Shown here: piece by piece, positions 36,039-43,537 of the stretch
How the letters are laid out: every line of letters begins with the position of its first letter
How positions within the stretch are numbered: position 1 is the stretch's first letter
Assembly: GCA_937927415.1 (NCBI GenBank)
Contig: CALBDS010000036.1
Coordinates: forward strand, 117,687-181,686
Direction: 5' to 3'
DNA from: an uncultured Rhodospirillaceae bacterium
Lineage (GTDB): Bacteria > Pseudomonadota > Alphaproteobacteria > Azospirillales > Azospirillaceae
DNA: 64,000 nt
Made by a program: the position numbers and the translations under genes
Notes under the pieces: generated by a model
What the model saw: the letters and a program-made list of their open reading frames with translations, nothing else
What the model was told of the DNA's origin: nothing
Database searches by the model: none

Positions 36039-37643
36039 TCAACCGCACAGGGGAAAAGTGGCGGTGACGCGGAAACCAGGGGTACTTCCACGGTTGCCCG
36101 CCTGCACGGTGCCGCCCAGCGCCTCCACGTTCCGGCGCACGATCCACAGGCCGATGCCGAAATGCGACTCACCGGCGGGACCGCCATCGGGGGCGGGTCC
36201 GTCATCGGAACAGGACACCCCCGGCCCGTCGCCGCGGTGGGAGAAATAGCGTTCGAAGATGCGCGGCAGGATGGCAGAATCCACCCCCGGCCCCTCGTCC
36301 TCCACCGCCAGCACGGCGTACCCCCCGGCCCGCTCCAGAACCACCGTGACCGACCCACCCGCCGGGGTGAAGCTGACGGCGTTTTCCACCAGATTGTCGA
36401 TGACGGTTTCCAGCGCCTCCGCCCTGGCGCGCACGGTCAGGCCGGGGGTGATGCGGGTGCGGATGTGCTGGCCGCGGCTGGTCAGCACCGGGCCGTAACC
36501 GGCGGCCAGCCGCTCCACCAGCCCGGACAGGTCGAGCCGCCGCCGGCTGGGCGCCAGCAGGTCCGCCGCTGCCTCGTCCATGCGGCGGGCGTGGCCCACC
36601 AGCCCCTCCAGCTTGTCCAGGGAGGCGTCGATCAGCGCCAGCGCGCGGACGGAACGGGCATCATCGGGCGACACGGTGCGGCGCAGCGGCTCCACCGCCT
36701 GGCGGATCACCGCGATGGGGGTCTTGAAGGCGTGGGCGTTGTCCTCCGCCGCCTGGCGCAGGGCATGGGCCGAGTGGCGCAGCGTGTCCACCAGCCGGTC
36801 GAAATCCTGTGCCACCCCGGCCAGTTCCGGCACCCGGTTGCGCTGGACGAAGCTGCCGGCGGCTGCATCCCCGTCGGCGATGGCGCGCGCCGTGGCGCGG
36901 AACCGCTGCAAGGTCCGCCACAGGCTCGCAAGCACCGCCAGCAGCAGCAGCGCCATCACGGCATAGACCAGGGCCGCGGCCTGCACCGCCGGCGTCTCCC
37001 AATAGGGGCGCCCCAGGGACGATCCCACCAGGGCGGCGGTGGCGGTGCTGGTGACCAGCGCCCAGCAGCCGGCAGGGGTGTCCAGCGGCGTGATGGAGGT
37101 GAGGATCTCTTCGCTGCCGCCCGAAGAACGCTCAATCCGCAGGGCCAGCGGCGTGCGCCCGGCGCAACTGGTGCCCAGACGGTTCAGCACCCCCTGTTCC
37201 AGCAGCCGCTGCCGCTCCTCGTCCAGATCCGCCGCCGGCACGGGCGGGGAGGAGGCGACATAGAAAAACCCCTCCTGCCCCACCGGCGGCGTGGGCCGCA
37301 GCAGCAGGCGCAGGCGGGTGTGATCGTCGGCGAACCGGGCCAGAACCTCCCCCAATCGGGTGAGGTCGGGCCGCGTCAGGTCGGGCCGGGGCAGCGCGGA
37401 TCCGGCCAGTTCCGGTTCCAGGGCACGGGCGATCAATTGCCCCTGCCGCTGGGCGTTGGTGAGCAGCAGCGCCTGGGTGGCGTCGTCGGCACGGCGGAAA
37501 TGGTCGAAGATCAGCACCGGCACCGCCAGGAACACCACGGCCAGCAGCACCAGCCGCCCGGCCAGGGAGTGGACGATCCGGCCCAAGGTGCCGTTGTTCC
37601 GCCCCCCGTTATTCCGCCGCTTCCTCAAGCATGCTCTCCTCAT
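36039..37643 (-). CDS. Sensor histidine kinase
   Basis: Membrane sensor kinase of 534 residues, partner of the response regulator that precedes it. TM1 is at about residues 31-47, a periplasmic sensor of about 170 residues follows, TM2 is at 220-241, then a HAMP linker. The phosphorylated His304 is in DNAHAFKTPIAVIRQ. The residue after His is Ala instead of the usual Glu/Asp, as in some PhoQ-like kinases. The ATPase domain shows the N box (DNLVENAVSFTPAGG), G1 (VEDEGPGVD) and G2 (GIGLWIV). ATG 37643 overlaps the regulator's last codons by 35 bp; a TTG further in is an alternative. The signal is unknown. Confidence 0.9.
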   Translation of the reverse strand: MRRACLRKRRNNGGRNNGTLGRIVHSLAGRLVLLAVVFLAVPVLIFDHFRRADDATQALLLTNAQRQGQLIARALEPELAGSALPRPDLTRPDLTRLGEVLARFADDHTRLRLLLRPTPPVGQEGFFYVASSPPVPAADLDEERQRLLEQGVLNRLGTSCAGRTPLALRIERSSGGSEEILTSITPLDTPAGCWALVTSTATAALVGSSLGRPYWETPAVQAAALVYAVMALLLLAVLASLWRTLQRFRATARAIADGDAAAGSFVQRNRVPELAGVAQDFDRLVDTLRHSAHALRQAAEDNAHAFKTPIAVIRQAVEPLRRTVSPDDARSVRALALIDASLDKLEGLVGHARRMDEAAADLLAPSRRRLDLSGLVERLAAGYGPVLTSRGQHIRTRITPGLTVRARAEALETVIDNLVENAVSFTPAGGSVTVVLERAGGYAVLAVEDEGPGVDSAILPRIFERYFSHRGDGPGVSCSDDGPAPDGGPAGESHFGIGLWIVRRNVEALGGTVQAGNRGSTPGFRVTATFPLCG

Positions 37644-38424
37644 CCGCCCGCCCGCCGGCGGCAACAGAGGCACCCCAGCGATAGCCGAAGCCGGGATAGT
37701 TGCCGATGGCGTCGAAACCGCCGTCGGCCGCCCGGAATTTCTGCCGGATGCGCTTGATGAAGGCACGCACGTTGGCGCGGTACCCCGAAGGGCCATAGCC
37801 GGCGACGAAGCCCTTGCCGTGGACCAGATCATAGATCTCGCGGTAGGACACATCCTCTTCCGGCTGCCCGGCCATCAGGCGGACGATGTTGAATTCGGTA
37901 AGCGTCAGGTCGATGCGCTTCCCCTGCCAATAGGCGCGGCTGGTGTCCAGGCGCAGTTCCAGCGCCCCCAGACGGTAGACGTCGGCGCCGTCGGACCGGA
38001 CATCCTCCACCACCGTCTTGGTGCCGGCGATGATGATCTGCATCCGCTTCAGCAGGATCGGCAGGCTACGGGATTTCTCGACGAAATCCATCGCACCGCC
38101 GGACAGGGCGGCTTCCTCGTAAATCTGTTCGGACAGGTGGGTCAGAAAGATCACCGGCGTCTCGATGCCCTGGGCGCGCATCCGCCGCAGCACCTCCAGC
38201 CCGTCCATCTTGGGCATCCGCCAGTCCAGCAGCACGATGTCGGCGGGCTTGTGCCCATCGTCCAAAAGGTAGGTCAGCGCCGGTTCGCCGCGGTCGAAGG
38301 GCACCACATCATACCCCTCGTCAGCAAGATTGAGGCCCAGGGATTCCCGGAACAGATCGTCGTCATCCACCAGCAGAACGCGGGTGCGGGCCGAACCGTT
38401 GACGGCGCAGGTAAGGTCGGTCAT
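37609..38424 (-). CDS. OmpR-family response regulator
   Basis: A 271-residue two-domain regulator. The receiver domain (RVLLVDDDDLFRESLGLNL) has its phospho-acceptor Asp in IVLLDWRMPKMDGLE and the switch Lys in FVEKS. The winged-helix DNA-binding domain contains LTLTEFNIVRLMAGQPEEDVSY and ANVRAFIKRIRQKFRA. It has some resemblance to ChvI-type regulators, but the recognition region differs and I do not assign the name. ATG 38424 follows AAGGGG and starts 5 nt after the stop of the lipoprotein gene; the kinase follows with overlap. All three form one operon. Confidence 0.93.
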   Translation of the reverse strand: MTDLTCAVNGSARTRVLLVDDDDLFRESLGLNLADEGYDVVPFDRGEPALTYLLDDGHKPADIVLLDWRMPKMDGLEVLRRMRAQGIETPVIFLTHLSEQIYEEAALSGGAMDFVEKSRSLPILLKRMQIIIAGTKTVVEDVRSDGADVYRLGALELRLDTSRAYWQGKRIDLTLTEFNIVRLMAGQPEEDVSYREIYDLVHGKGFVAGYGPSGYRANVRAFIKRIRQKFRAADGGFDAIGNYPGFGYRWGASVAAGGRADEESMLEEAAE

Positions 38425-38429
38425 GGCGG

Positions 38430-38945
38430 TCAATCCCCTTTTCGGGCAGCAAGACGGGTGAGGCAGCGGGCGGATGCGTCCGGGTCGGGGCCGGTCACCG
38501 CCGTATGGGACGAGGAGGCGTCGTAGGAAAGCGCGCGGAAATCATGGGCGGTCACGTCCATGAAAAAGAACAGGCGAAGCTGGCAGTCATTTTCGGCGTA
38601 GCGCCAAACGATGGCCGAGGCCTCCTCCGTTGCCGAAGCCGGCGTTCCCAGCATCGTGCGCGCCTCGTCCCGGCTGAGGCCGACGAGCAGCGGCGCCGTG
38701 TCGGTGGCGCTCTTCGCCTCGGCGGCCGGGCTGCGCGGGGGGGCCGGAGCCGGCTTGGGCCGGGCCGCCGTCGTGGCGACGGACGGCGGCGCCGACAGAA
38801 CCGGCGCTGCGGGGGGGGCCGGCGGCACCGTGGCCCCCGGACAGGCGGCCAGCATCATCACCGCCGCCATCAGCAACCCGGCCCGTCCACCCGTCCACCG
38901 GGATGGACGGTCGCAGGACACTGTAGGAAAGACGGTGACGGTCAT
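38430..38945 (-). CDS. Putative lipoprotein with BamE/SmpA-like domain
   Basis: A 171-residue protein with an N-terminal hydrophobic segment ending in a lipobox (MMLAAC), then a Pro/Ala-rich spacer of about 60 residues. The C-terminal domain (PLLVGLSRDEARTMLGTPASATEEASAIVWRY) looks like the SmpA/OmlA/BamE two-layer fold. The repeated xGxxxxEVxxxLGxP-type helix start supports this, but similarity is distant. ATG 38945 has GAGGG 8 nt upstream; the frame is open further but with improbable residues. It is the first gene of the operon with the response regulator and sensor kinase, so it may be an accessory sensor or an output of that system. Confidence 0.75.
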   Translation of the reverse strand: MTVTVFPTVSCDRPSRWTGGRAGLLMAAVMMLAACPGATVPPAPPAAPVLSAPPSVATTAARPKPAPAPPRSPAAEAKSATDTAPLLVGLSRDEARTMLGTPASATEEASAIVWRYAENDCQLRLFFFMDVTAHDFRALSYDASSSHTAVTGPDPDASARCLTRLAARKGD

Positions 38946-39210
38946 CGGAAAAGCCCTCTGAAACAATCCGTTCGGATAGTGGGTCGTTTTGACCTTAGGC
39001 CGTTCGGCCAGGAGCCATAGGACACCGCATCCGATGGGCCGATGACAATCTACTTTGGTTAATCGACAGTTAAATGTCCGATCTCTACCCCCTTTTTGCA
39101 GCCTTTTTTCGTCCCTTTTTCGTCTTCCTGCACCGCTCACGCTTGGCGGGTGCGATGATTATTGTGGTGATAACAGGACAATCGGGGCGATTTTTTGACA
39201 ACACCAGGGC

Positions 39211-39248
39211 ACAAAAACAAACGCGCCCCGTCTGTCGGACGAGGCGCG
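39211..39248 (-). terminator. Second terminator-like hairpin, minus strand
   Basis: CGCGCC-x-CGTC pairs with GACG-x-GGCGCG around a 5-nt loop with one mismatch. Read on the minus strand it is followed by GTTTGTTTTTG. It may act as a backup for the hairpin at 39309. Confidence 0.5.
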
Positions 39249-39297
39249 ATCTGACCGGGCAAGGATATGGGGGAACAGGGTGCGGGAAAGGGAAGCC

Positions 39298-39343
39298 CAA
39301 AAATACTTCGGCGGCGGAACCATCCGGATTGGTTCCGCCGCCG
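39298..39343 (-). terminator. Intrinsic terminator, minus strand
   Basis: Perfect 14-bp stem CGGCGGCGGAACCA / TGGTTCCGCCGCCG with a 7-nt loop (39323-39329). On the minus strand it is followed by AAGTATTTTTGG. No protein gene ends here, which points to a non-coding transcript. Confidence 0.7.
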
Positions 39344-39490
39344 TTCGATCAGATGGGCAACGTCCTATCGCAATGACGCTCTGCACAAAGAGAGCCGAAA
39401 GGTTGCCGTCATATATCCGATCGCTTTTCCCGCCAAGCATTAGCTTGGCTGGCTATTTGTGCTCAGTGCTGTCTGTACATCACCAGTCAC
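39300..39490 (-). ncRNA. Candidate structured non-coding RNA
   Basis: Read on the minus strand, a sigma70-like promoter (39497-39525) is followed by about 190 nt rich in nested pairing and then by a perfect 14-bp terminator stem with a T5 tract. In between lie a hairpin CCAAGC-loop-GCTTGG (39448-39433), an outer stem CGATCGGAT/ATCTGATCG (39423-39415 with 39354-39346), an inner stem GGCAAC/GTTGCC (39407-39402 with 39361-39356) and a tip hairpin GCTCT/AGAGC (39395-39391 with 39382-39378). No coding frame fits. It matches none of the RNA families I can recognise (not tRNA, SRP or RNase P). It could be a 6S-like or novel regulatory RNA. Confidence 0.4.
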
Positions 39491-39496
39491 GCTTAG

Positions 39497-39525
39497 ACTA
39501 TCTCTCTTTTCTGTCCCGGCGTCAA
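39497..39525 (-). promoter_or_regulatory. Sigma70-like promoter of the ncRNA candidate
   Basis: Minus strand: TTGACG (39525-39520), 17 nt, GATAGT (39502-39497). Predicted transcription start near 39490. Confidence 0.45.
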
Positions 39526-39662
39526 GGAAATTGATCGGATCTTGCCCGGTAAGGGTGTTGCGGCGCTCTGTGCGGACGGGTTACTCACAAGGGCATCGGG
39601 CCGCGCCACACACCTCCCCCCAGAAGGAGCAGCGGCCCCCGTTTTGGCATGGAGGGAACGCG

Positions 39663-40967
39663 GTGTCTTCACAGGACGAAACCGGCCTGCCGCCGGTGAC
39701 GGTGCGCATCGTCCGGATTTTCATCCCCTTTGCGGTCGGCTATTTCCTCTCTTACCTCTACCGCACGGTGAATGCGGTGATCGCCGATGAACTGACGGTG
39801 GCGCTGAACATCACCGCGGCGGGGTTGGGGTTGCTGACCAGCGCCTATTTCCTGGCGTTCGGGGCTTTTCAATTGCCGTTGGGCATCCTGCTGGACCGTT
39901 TCGGCCCGCGGCGGGTGGAAGCGGCGCTGCTGGTGGTGGCCGGTGCCGGGTCCGCGGTGTTTTCCCAAGGGGAAAGCCTGGCCACCCTGGCTTTCGGCCG
40001 CGCCCTGATCGGGGCGGGGGTGTCGGCCTGCCTGATGGCGGCGATCACCGCCAATGTGCGGGCCTGGCCGGCGGAGCGGCTGCCGCTGGTCAACGGGGTG
40101 TTCATGGCCTGCGGCGGGTTCGGGGCGGTGTTCGCCACCACCCCGGTGCGGGCGGTGCTGACCATGACCGACTGGCGCGGGCTGTTCCTGGCCCTGGCGG
40201 GGATCACGGTCGTGGTGGCGCTGCTGCTGTTGCTGACCGTGCCCGAATTCCGCCGCACCGGCCCGGCCCATCCGGCACCCGATGACAAGGCCCCCACCCC
40301 CGCCGGGATCGTGGGGCTGCTGCGCGGGACCGCGCGGATCTTCGCCAGCCCGTTCTTCTGGCGGCTGGCGCCGGCCTCGGTGCTGATGCAGGGGGCGTTC
40401 CTGGCCTATCTCGCCCTGTGGACGGGGCCATGGCTGCGGGACGTGGACGGCTATTCCCGTCCGGACGTGGCCGGGCATCTGCAGGACATGGCCCTGGCGA
40501 TGGTTGCCGGTTATGCCGGTTTCGGCGTGGTGGCGGAGGTTTTGCGCCGCCGCGGCGGCCTGTCCCCCACCGCCGTGTGCGTCGCCGGAATGGGGGTCGC
40601 CACCCTGATGCAGGCGGTGCTGGCGCTGGGGCTGCCGGTCCCGGCTCCGCTGGCCTGGAGCGTGTACGCCTGTGCTGCCTCCGCCTCGGTCATGGTTTAT
40701 TCGCTGTTGGCGCAGGGGTTCCCGGCGGCCATGGCCGGGCGGGTCATCACGGCGGCCAATCTGTTGATGTTCATGACCGCCTTTGCCCTGCAATCGGGGA
40801 TCGGCGCGTTCCTGAACTTCTACCCGCCGGGGACGGGGGGCGGCTATTCCCCCGAGGGGCACCGCACCGCATTGCTGGTGATCACGGTGGCCCAGGTGCT
40901 GGCCCTGCTGTGGCAAATCCTGCCCCGCCGCGCCGGGCGGCAGGGGGCGGTCAGGTCACCAGATTGA
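39663..40967 (+). CDS. MFS transporter
   Basis: Major facilitator superfamily permease of 434 residues with about 12 transmembrane segments. The A-motif is LPLGILLDRFGPRRVEAALL (between TM2 and TM3). The N-terminal half also shows YFLSYLYRTVNAVIADELTVALNI, seen in nitrate/sugar-phosphate-like MFS members. A GTG start at 39663 is chosen because GGAGGG lies 6 nt upstream; the frame opens at 39459 but without support. The substrate is unknown. The 3' end overlaps the convergent coiled-coil gene by 17 bp. Confidence 0.9.
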   Translation: MSSQDETGLPPVTVRIVRIFIPFAVGYFLSYLYRTVNAVIADELTVALNITAAGLGLLTSAYFLAFGAFQLPLGILLDRFGPRRVEAALLVVAGAGSAVFSQGESLATLAFGRALIGAGVSACLMAAITANVRAWPAERLPLVNGVFMACGGFGAVFATTPVRAVLTMTDWRGLFLALAGITVVVALLLLLTVPEFRRTGPAHPAPDDKAPTPAGIVGLLRGTARIFASPFFWRLAPASVLMQGAFLAYLALWTGPWLRDVDGYSRPDVAGHLQDMALAMVAGYAGFGVVAEVLRRRGGLSPTAVCVAGMGVATLMQAVLALGLPVPAPLAWSVYACAASASVMVYSLLAQGFPAAMAGRVITAANLLMFMTAFALQSGIGAFLNFYPPGTGGGYSPEGHRTALLVITVAQVLALLWQILPRRAGRQGAVRSPD

Positions 40968-42189
40968 CGGTTGCACCGCCGGTTGCCACGGGCATCGTCC
41001 CGCCCGTGGCAAGCGCCGCCGCCGCGTTCACCCCGGCCCCAGCCGCGGCCGATGGCGAGCCGAAGGCGGAGGAGCGAAGCTCGTTCACCGCCTTGTCCGC
41101 CTCGGCCACCACCTTGTCGTATTCCTTCAATTCCTCCCGCCGCTCCTTGCGGCGGGTCTGGTCGGTGTCGTAGTCGTTGCTGACCTTGGCTTCCCCCAGC
41201 ACGTTCTTGATGGCGGCCAGCACGGCTTCCACCCGGCGGGCGAAGGTATCCGCCTCACGGTAGCGCGACATCCTGAGCGCGTTGTCGGTCATCTGGGACT
41301 GGAACGGGTTGCCTGTGGATGAGGGTGAATTCCCCGTTCCGGTGCCGGACGCGGCATCGCCGCCCAGCGCACTCATGGCTGCGTTGACCGCCGCCGCCAG
41401 ATCCGTCCCCTGTTTTTCGTCATCATCCTTCGGCACCGGGCCTGCGGACGCGCTCTCCCCCCCGGCCGACGGCAGCCCCGTCGTGCCCGCCTCCGGCGGA
41501 GGGACCACAACATCGGGAACCGTCACCGGCATCGCCGCCGGTGCGGCGGCGGCATCCGCACCTCCCGCGTCCGCACCGGCTGCTTCTCCACCGGCGCCGT
41601 CCACGCTGGCGGTGACGGTCACGGTCGCCGTGGTCTGGGACATCGTGACCGTGGTCACGCTGGTCGTGGTGGTGGTCTGCGTCTGGGAGGACAGCCCCGC
41701 CCCGCCGCCCAGACCCATTTCGGCGGCGGCGGCCATGCCGCGTCCGTAATCCTTGGCGGCCTGCCCCACCTGCTTGGCCAGGGCCGCGGCCTCGCGCGCC
41801 AGTTTCATCGCCTTGTCGCGGTCGCCGCGGGCGATGGCCATGCGCATTTCCGCCTTCAGGTCGCGGATGCGCCGTTCGGCATCCTGCAACCGCTCCTCGG
41901 CGTGGGCCTTGGGGTTGCCGATGCGCTGGGCCTGTTCCATCGCCGTCATCGCCGACGATGCGTTGCGCACATAATCGGACAGGGCATTGGAGCCGGACGC
42001 CGCCGTTCCCTGTTTCAAGAGATCGGCCAGATGTTGCCCACCGTTTTTCGCGGCGGCATCGGCTCCGGCCCCGGTCCCGGTCCCGGAGGCCCCCGCCGCA
42101 GCCCCGGAGCCACCGGCGGAGCGGCGTGCCTGCTGCAGCCGGAACAGGCTGGATTGCCCGTCGGACAGGATGGAAAAGATCCCGCTCAT
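40951..42189 (-). CDS. Ala/Thr-rich coiled-coil protein of unknown function
   Basis: A 412-residue protein I cannot assign. It opens MSGIFSILSDGQSSLFRLQQARR. A Gly/Ala-rich part is followed by a charged coiled coil (about residues 95-155, with ERLQDAERRIRDLKAEMRMA). Then comes a low-complexity Thr/Val tract (SQTQTTTTTSVTTVTMSQTT), a disordered Ala/Pro/Gly-rich middle, a second helical region (RYREADTFARRVEAVLAAIK, then RRKERREELKEYDKVVAEAD) and an Ala-rich end. There is no signal peptide. ATG 42189 has GGGGGTGGG upstream; GTG 42195 is also possible. Codon usage is typical of the genome. Its opening resembles some flagellar/export-associated proteins, but that is only an impression. Confidence 0.7.
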   Translation of the reverse strand: MSGIFSILSDGQSSLFRLQQARRSAGGSGAAAGASGTGTGAGADAAAKNGGQHLADLLKQGTAASGSNALSDYVRNASSAMTAMEQAQRIGNPKAHAEERLQDAERRIRDLKAEMRMAIARGDRDKAMKLAREAAALAKQVGQAAKDYGRGMAAAAEMGLGGGAGLSSQTQTTTTTSVTTVTMSQTTATVTVTASVDGAGGEAAGADAGGADAAAAPAAMPVTVPDVVVPPPEAGTTGLPSAGGESASAGPVPKDDDEKQGTDLAAAVNAAMSALGGDAASGTGTGNSPSSTGNPFQSQMTDNALRMSRYREADTFARRVEAVLAAIKNVLGEAKVSNDYDTDQTRRKERREELKEYDKVVAEADKAVNELRSSAFGSPSAAAGAGVNAAAALATGGTMPVATGGATVNLVT

Positions 42190-42298
42190 GCCCACCCCCT
42201 ACCCCCGGCGGACGATCCGGGGTACGCGCTTTGGTTTAACACAAAAATGGTCATTCTGTCAAAATGAGCATTTTATTAACCATAACCACCGCCCTGGT

Positions 42299-42323
42299 GG
42301 AACCTCCAGCGCAGCCGGGTGTT
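42299..42323 (+). promoter_or_regulatory. EcfG-type general stress promoter of the envelope trio
   Basis: GGAAC (42299-42303), 16 bp, then TGTT (42320-42323), one mismatch from GGAAC-N16/17-CGTT. It lies 57 nt before the start of the first gene. The products behind it (DUF1469/DUF3618-like membrane proteins) are typical members of alphaproteobacterial general stress regulons. Confidence 0.65.
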
Positions 42324-42379
42324 GAGAGAACCGATCATTACCGCGATGCCATTACGGCGACGGATAAAGGAGGGACATC

Positions 42380-43081
42380 ATGGCAACCCGCGACGCACCG
42401 GGCATGGGCGGTTCCAACTGGAAAACCTCGGAGCCGTTCGGCCCCGCCGGCAGCACGGGCGAGGGCGGGACGGGAGATACCGGACACGACTCCCACGGGC
42501 CGATCCACCAGGCGGGTGAGGTCGGGCGCCGGGCAATTGGCGCGGTGCAGGAACGCATCCGCACCGCCTTCGACCAGCAGACCCACCGTGCGGCCGACCA
42601 ATTGGCGGGGGTGGCATCGGCGCTCAACCGGGCGGCCCATGACATCAGCCGGGAAAACGACGGGCCGGTGATCCATTACGCCGAACAGGCGGCGGGCCGG
42701 ATGCAGGCGATGGCCGACGTGCTGCGCCGCTCCTCGCTCGACGATGCGGTGGGCGAGGTGGAAGCGTTTGCCCGGCGCCAGCCGGAACTGTTCCTGGGCG
42801 GGGTGTTCGCCGCCGGTTTCCTGTTTGCGCGCTTCCTGAAAAGCTCCGCCGACCGCCGGGCCATCTCCCGTTCCACACGCTTTTCGACAGCGGAGCGTTC
42901 GGCTTCCGGGATGACGGCATCCACCGGGCCAGACACCGGGATGGGCACGGGAATCGGTACGCCGGCTTCGGGCATGGAGGGACAAACGCGGACGTGGACC
43001 GGTTCATCCGCCAGCAAGCCACCGGGAACCCCGTTGTACGCAGCCCCCAGCACCCCACCCGGCACGAGGACGACGCCATGA
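42380..43081 (+). CDS. Hypothetical membrane-associated protein, stress operon gene 1
   Basis: A 233-residue protein with a disordered Gly/Ser-rich N-terminus (1-45) and an amphipathic helical region (46-125: VGRRAIGAVQERIRTAFD, then AADQLAGVASALNRAAHD). One hydrophobic segment (ELFLGGVFAAGFLFARFL, about residues 135-152) is followed by a disordered Thr/Gly/Pro-rich tail. The layout resembles small stress-induced envelope proteins such as the DUF883/YqjD group, but no clear family match is visible. AAGGAGGG gives it a very strong ribosome site. Its stop overlaps the next gene's start (ATGA). Expression is probably under EcfG. Confidence 0.78.
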   Translation: MATRDAPGMGGSNWKTSEPFGPAGSTGEGGTGDTGHDSHGPIHQAGEVGRRAIGAVQERIRTAFDQQTHRAADQLAGVASALNRAAHDISRENDGPVIHYAEQAAGRMQAMADVLRRSSLDDAVGEVEAFARRQPELFLGGVFAAGFLFARFLKSSADRRAISRSTRFSTAERSASGMTASTGPDTGMGTGIGTPASGMEGQTRTWTGSSASKPPGTPLYAAPSTPPGTRTTP

Positions 43082-43512
43082 GCACCGCCCCTCCGCACGG
43101 AGCCTTTGGCGGGCATGGTGACGACACGCGGACGCAACGCCCCCTGACCGGCCTGCTGGGCGGGCTGGTGTCCGACGTGGGCGGGCTGATCCGCGCGGAA
43201 ATCGCCCTGGCCCGGGCCGAACTGGCGCAAAAGGCCGGTCAGGCGGCGGGCGGTGCCGGCATGGTGGCCGCCGGGGGCCTCATCGTCTTCCTGGGTGCCT
43301 TTTTCCTGCTGGCGGCGGCCACCCTGGCCCTGGCGCAGGTGATGGAGCCATGGCAGGCGGCGCTGGCCGTCGGCGTGGTCACCGCCCTGATCGGCGTCGT
43401 GGTTCTGCTGGTGGGCCGTGCGCGTCTGCGCGCCCGCTCGCTCCAGCCCCACCGGACCCTGAACAGCCTGCGCGAAAACAAACGCTGGGCGGAATCCCAG
43501 CTTGGCCGCTGA
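43078..43512 (+). CDS. Phage-holin-like/DUF1469 family membrane protein
   Basis: A 144-residue membrane protein with two adjacent hydrophobic segments (GGAGMVAAGGLIVFLGAFFLLAAATLALA and ALAVGVVTALIGVVVLLVGRA). They are preceded by an amphipathic helix (DVGGLIRAEIALARAELAQKAGQ), the signature of the DUF1469/putative actinobacterial holin-X group. Despite the name these are not known to be holins in free-living bacteria. The start ATG at 43078 overlaps the stop of the preceding gene. A frame extending upstream to 42994 is not needed. Second gene of the stress operon. Confidence 0.85.
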   Translation: MSTAPPHGAFGGHGDDTRTQRPLTGLLGGLVSDVGGLIRAEIALARAELAQKAGQAAGGAGMVAAGGLIVFLGAFFLLAAATLALAQVMEPWQAALAVGVVTALIGVVVLLVGRARLRARSLQPHRTLNSLRENKRWAESQLGR

Positions 43513-43537
43513 CCGATGCGGCGTGAAAGGACGATCC

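Larger units (their letters stand above)
38946..39662. other. 717-bp intergenic region with ncRNA candidate
   Basis: Between the lipoprotein operon (minus) and the MFS gene (plus). It holds a candidate structured minus-strand RNA (39300-39490) with promoter and two terminator-like hairpins, listed separately. The rest shows T-rich runs (39094-39127) but no convincing coding sequence. The short frames in it lack ribosome sites and normal codon usage. Confidence 0.6.

Noticed and set aside
39074..39376. Plus-strand frame of 100 residues between the lipoprotein operon and the MFS gene
   Set aside because: It runs through two terminator hairpins, lacks a ribosome site and has atypical codons.
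43078..43512. Phage remnant suggested by the holin-like protein
   Set aside because: No other phage genes; the family is common in stress operons of free-living bacteria.
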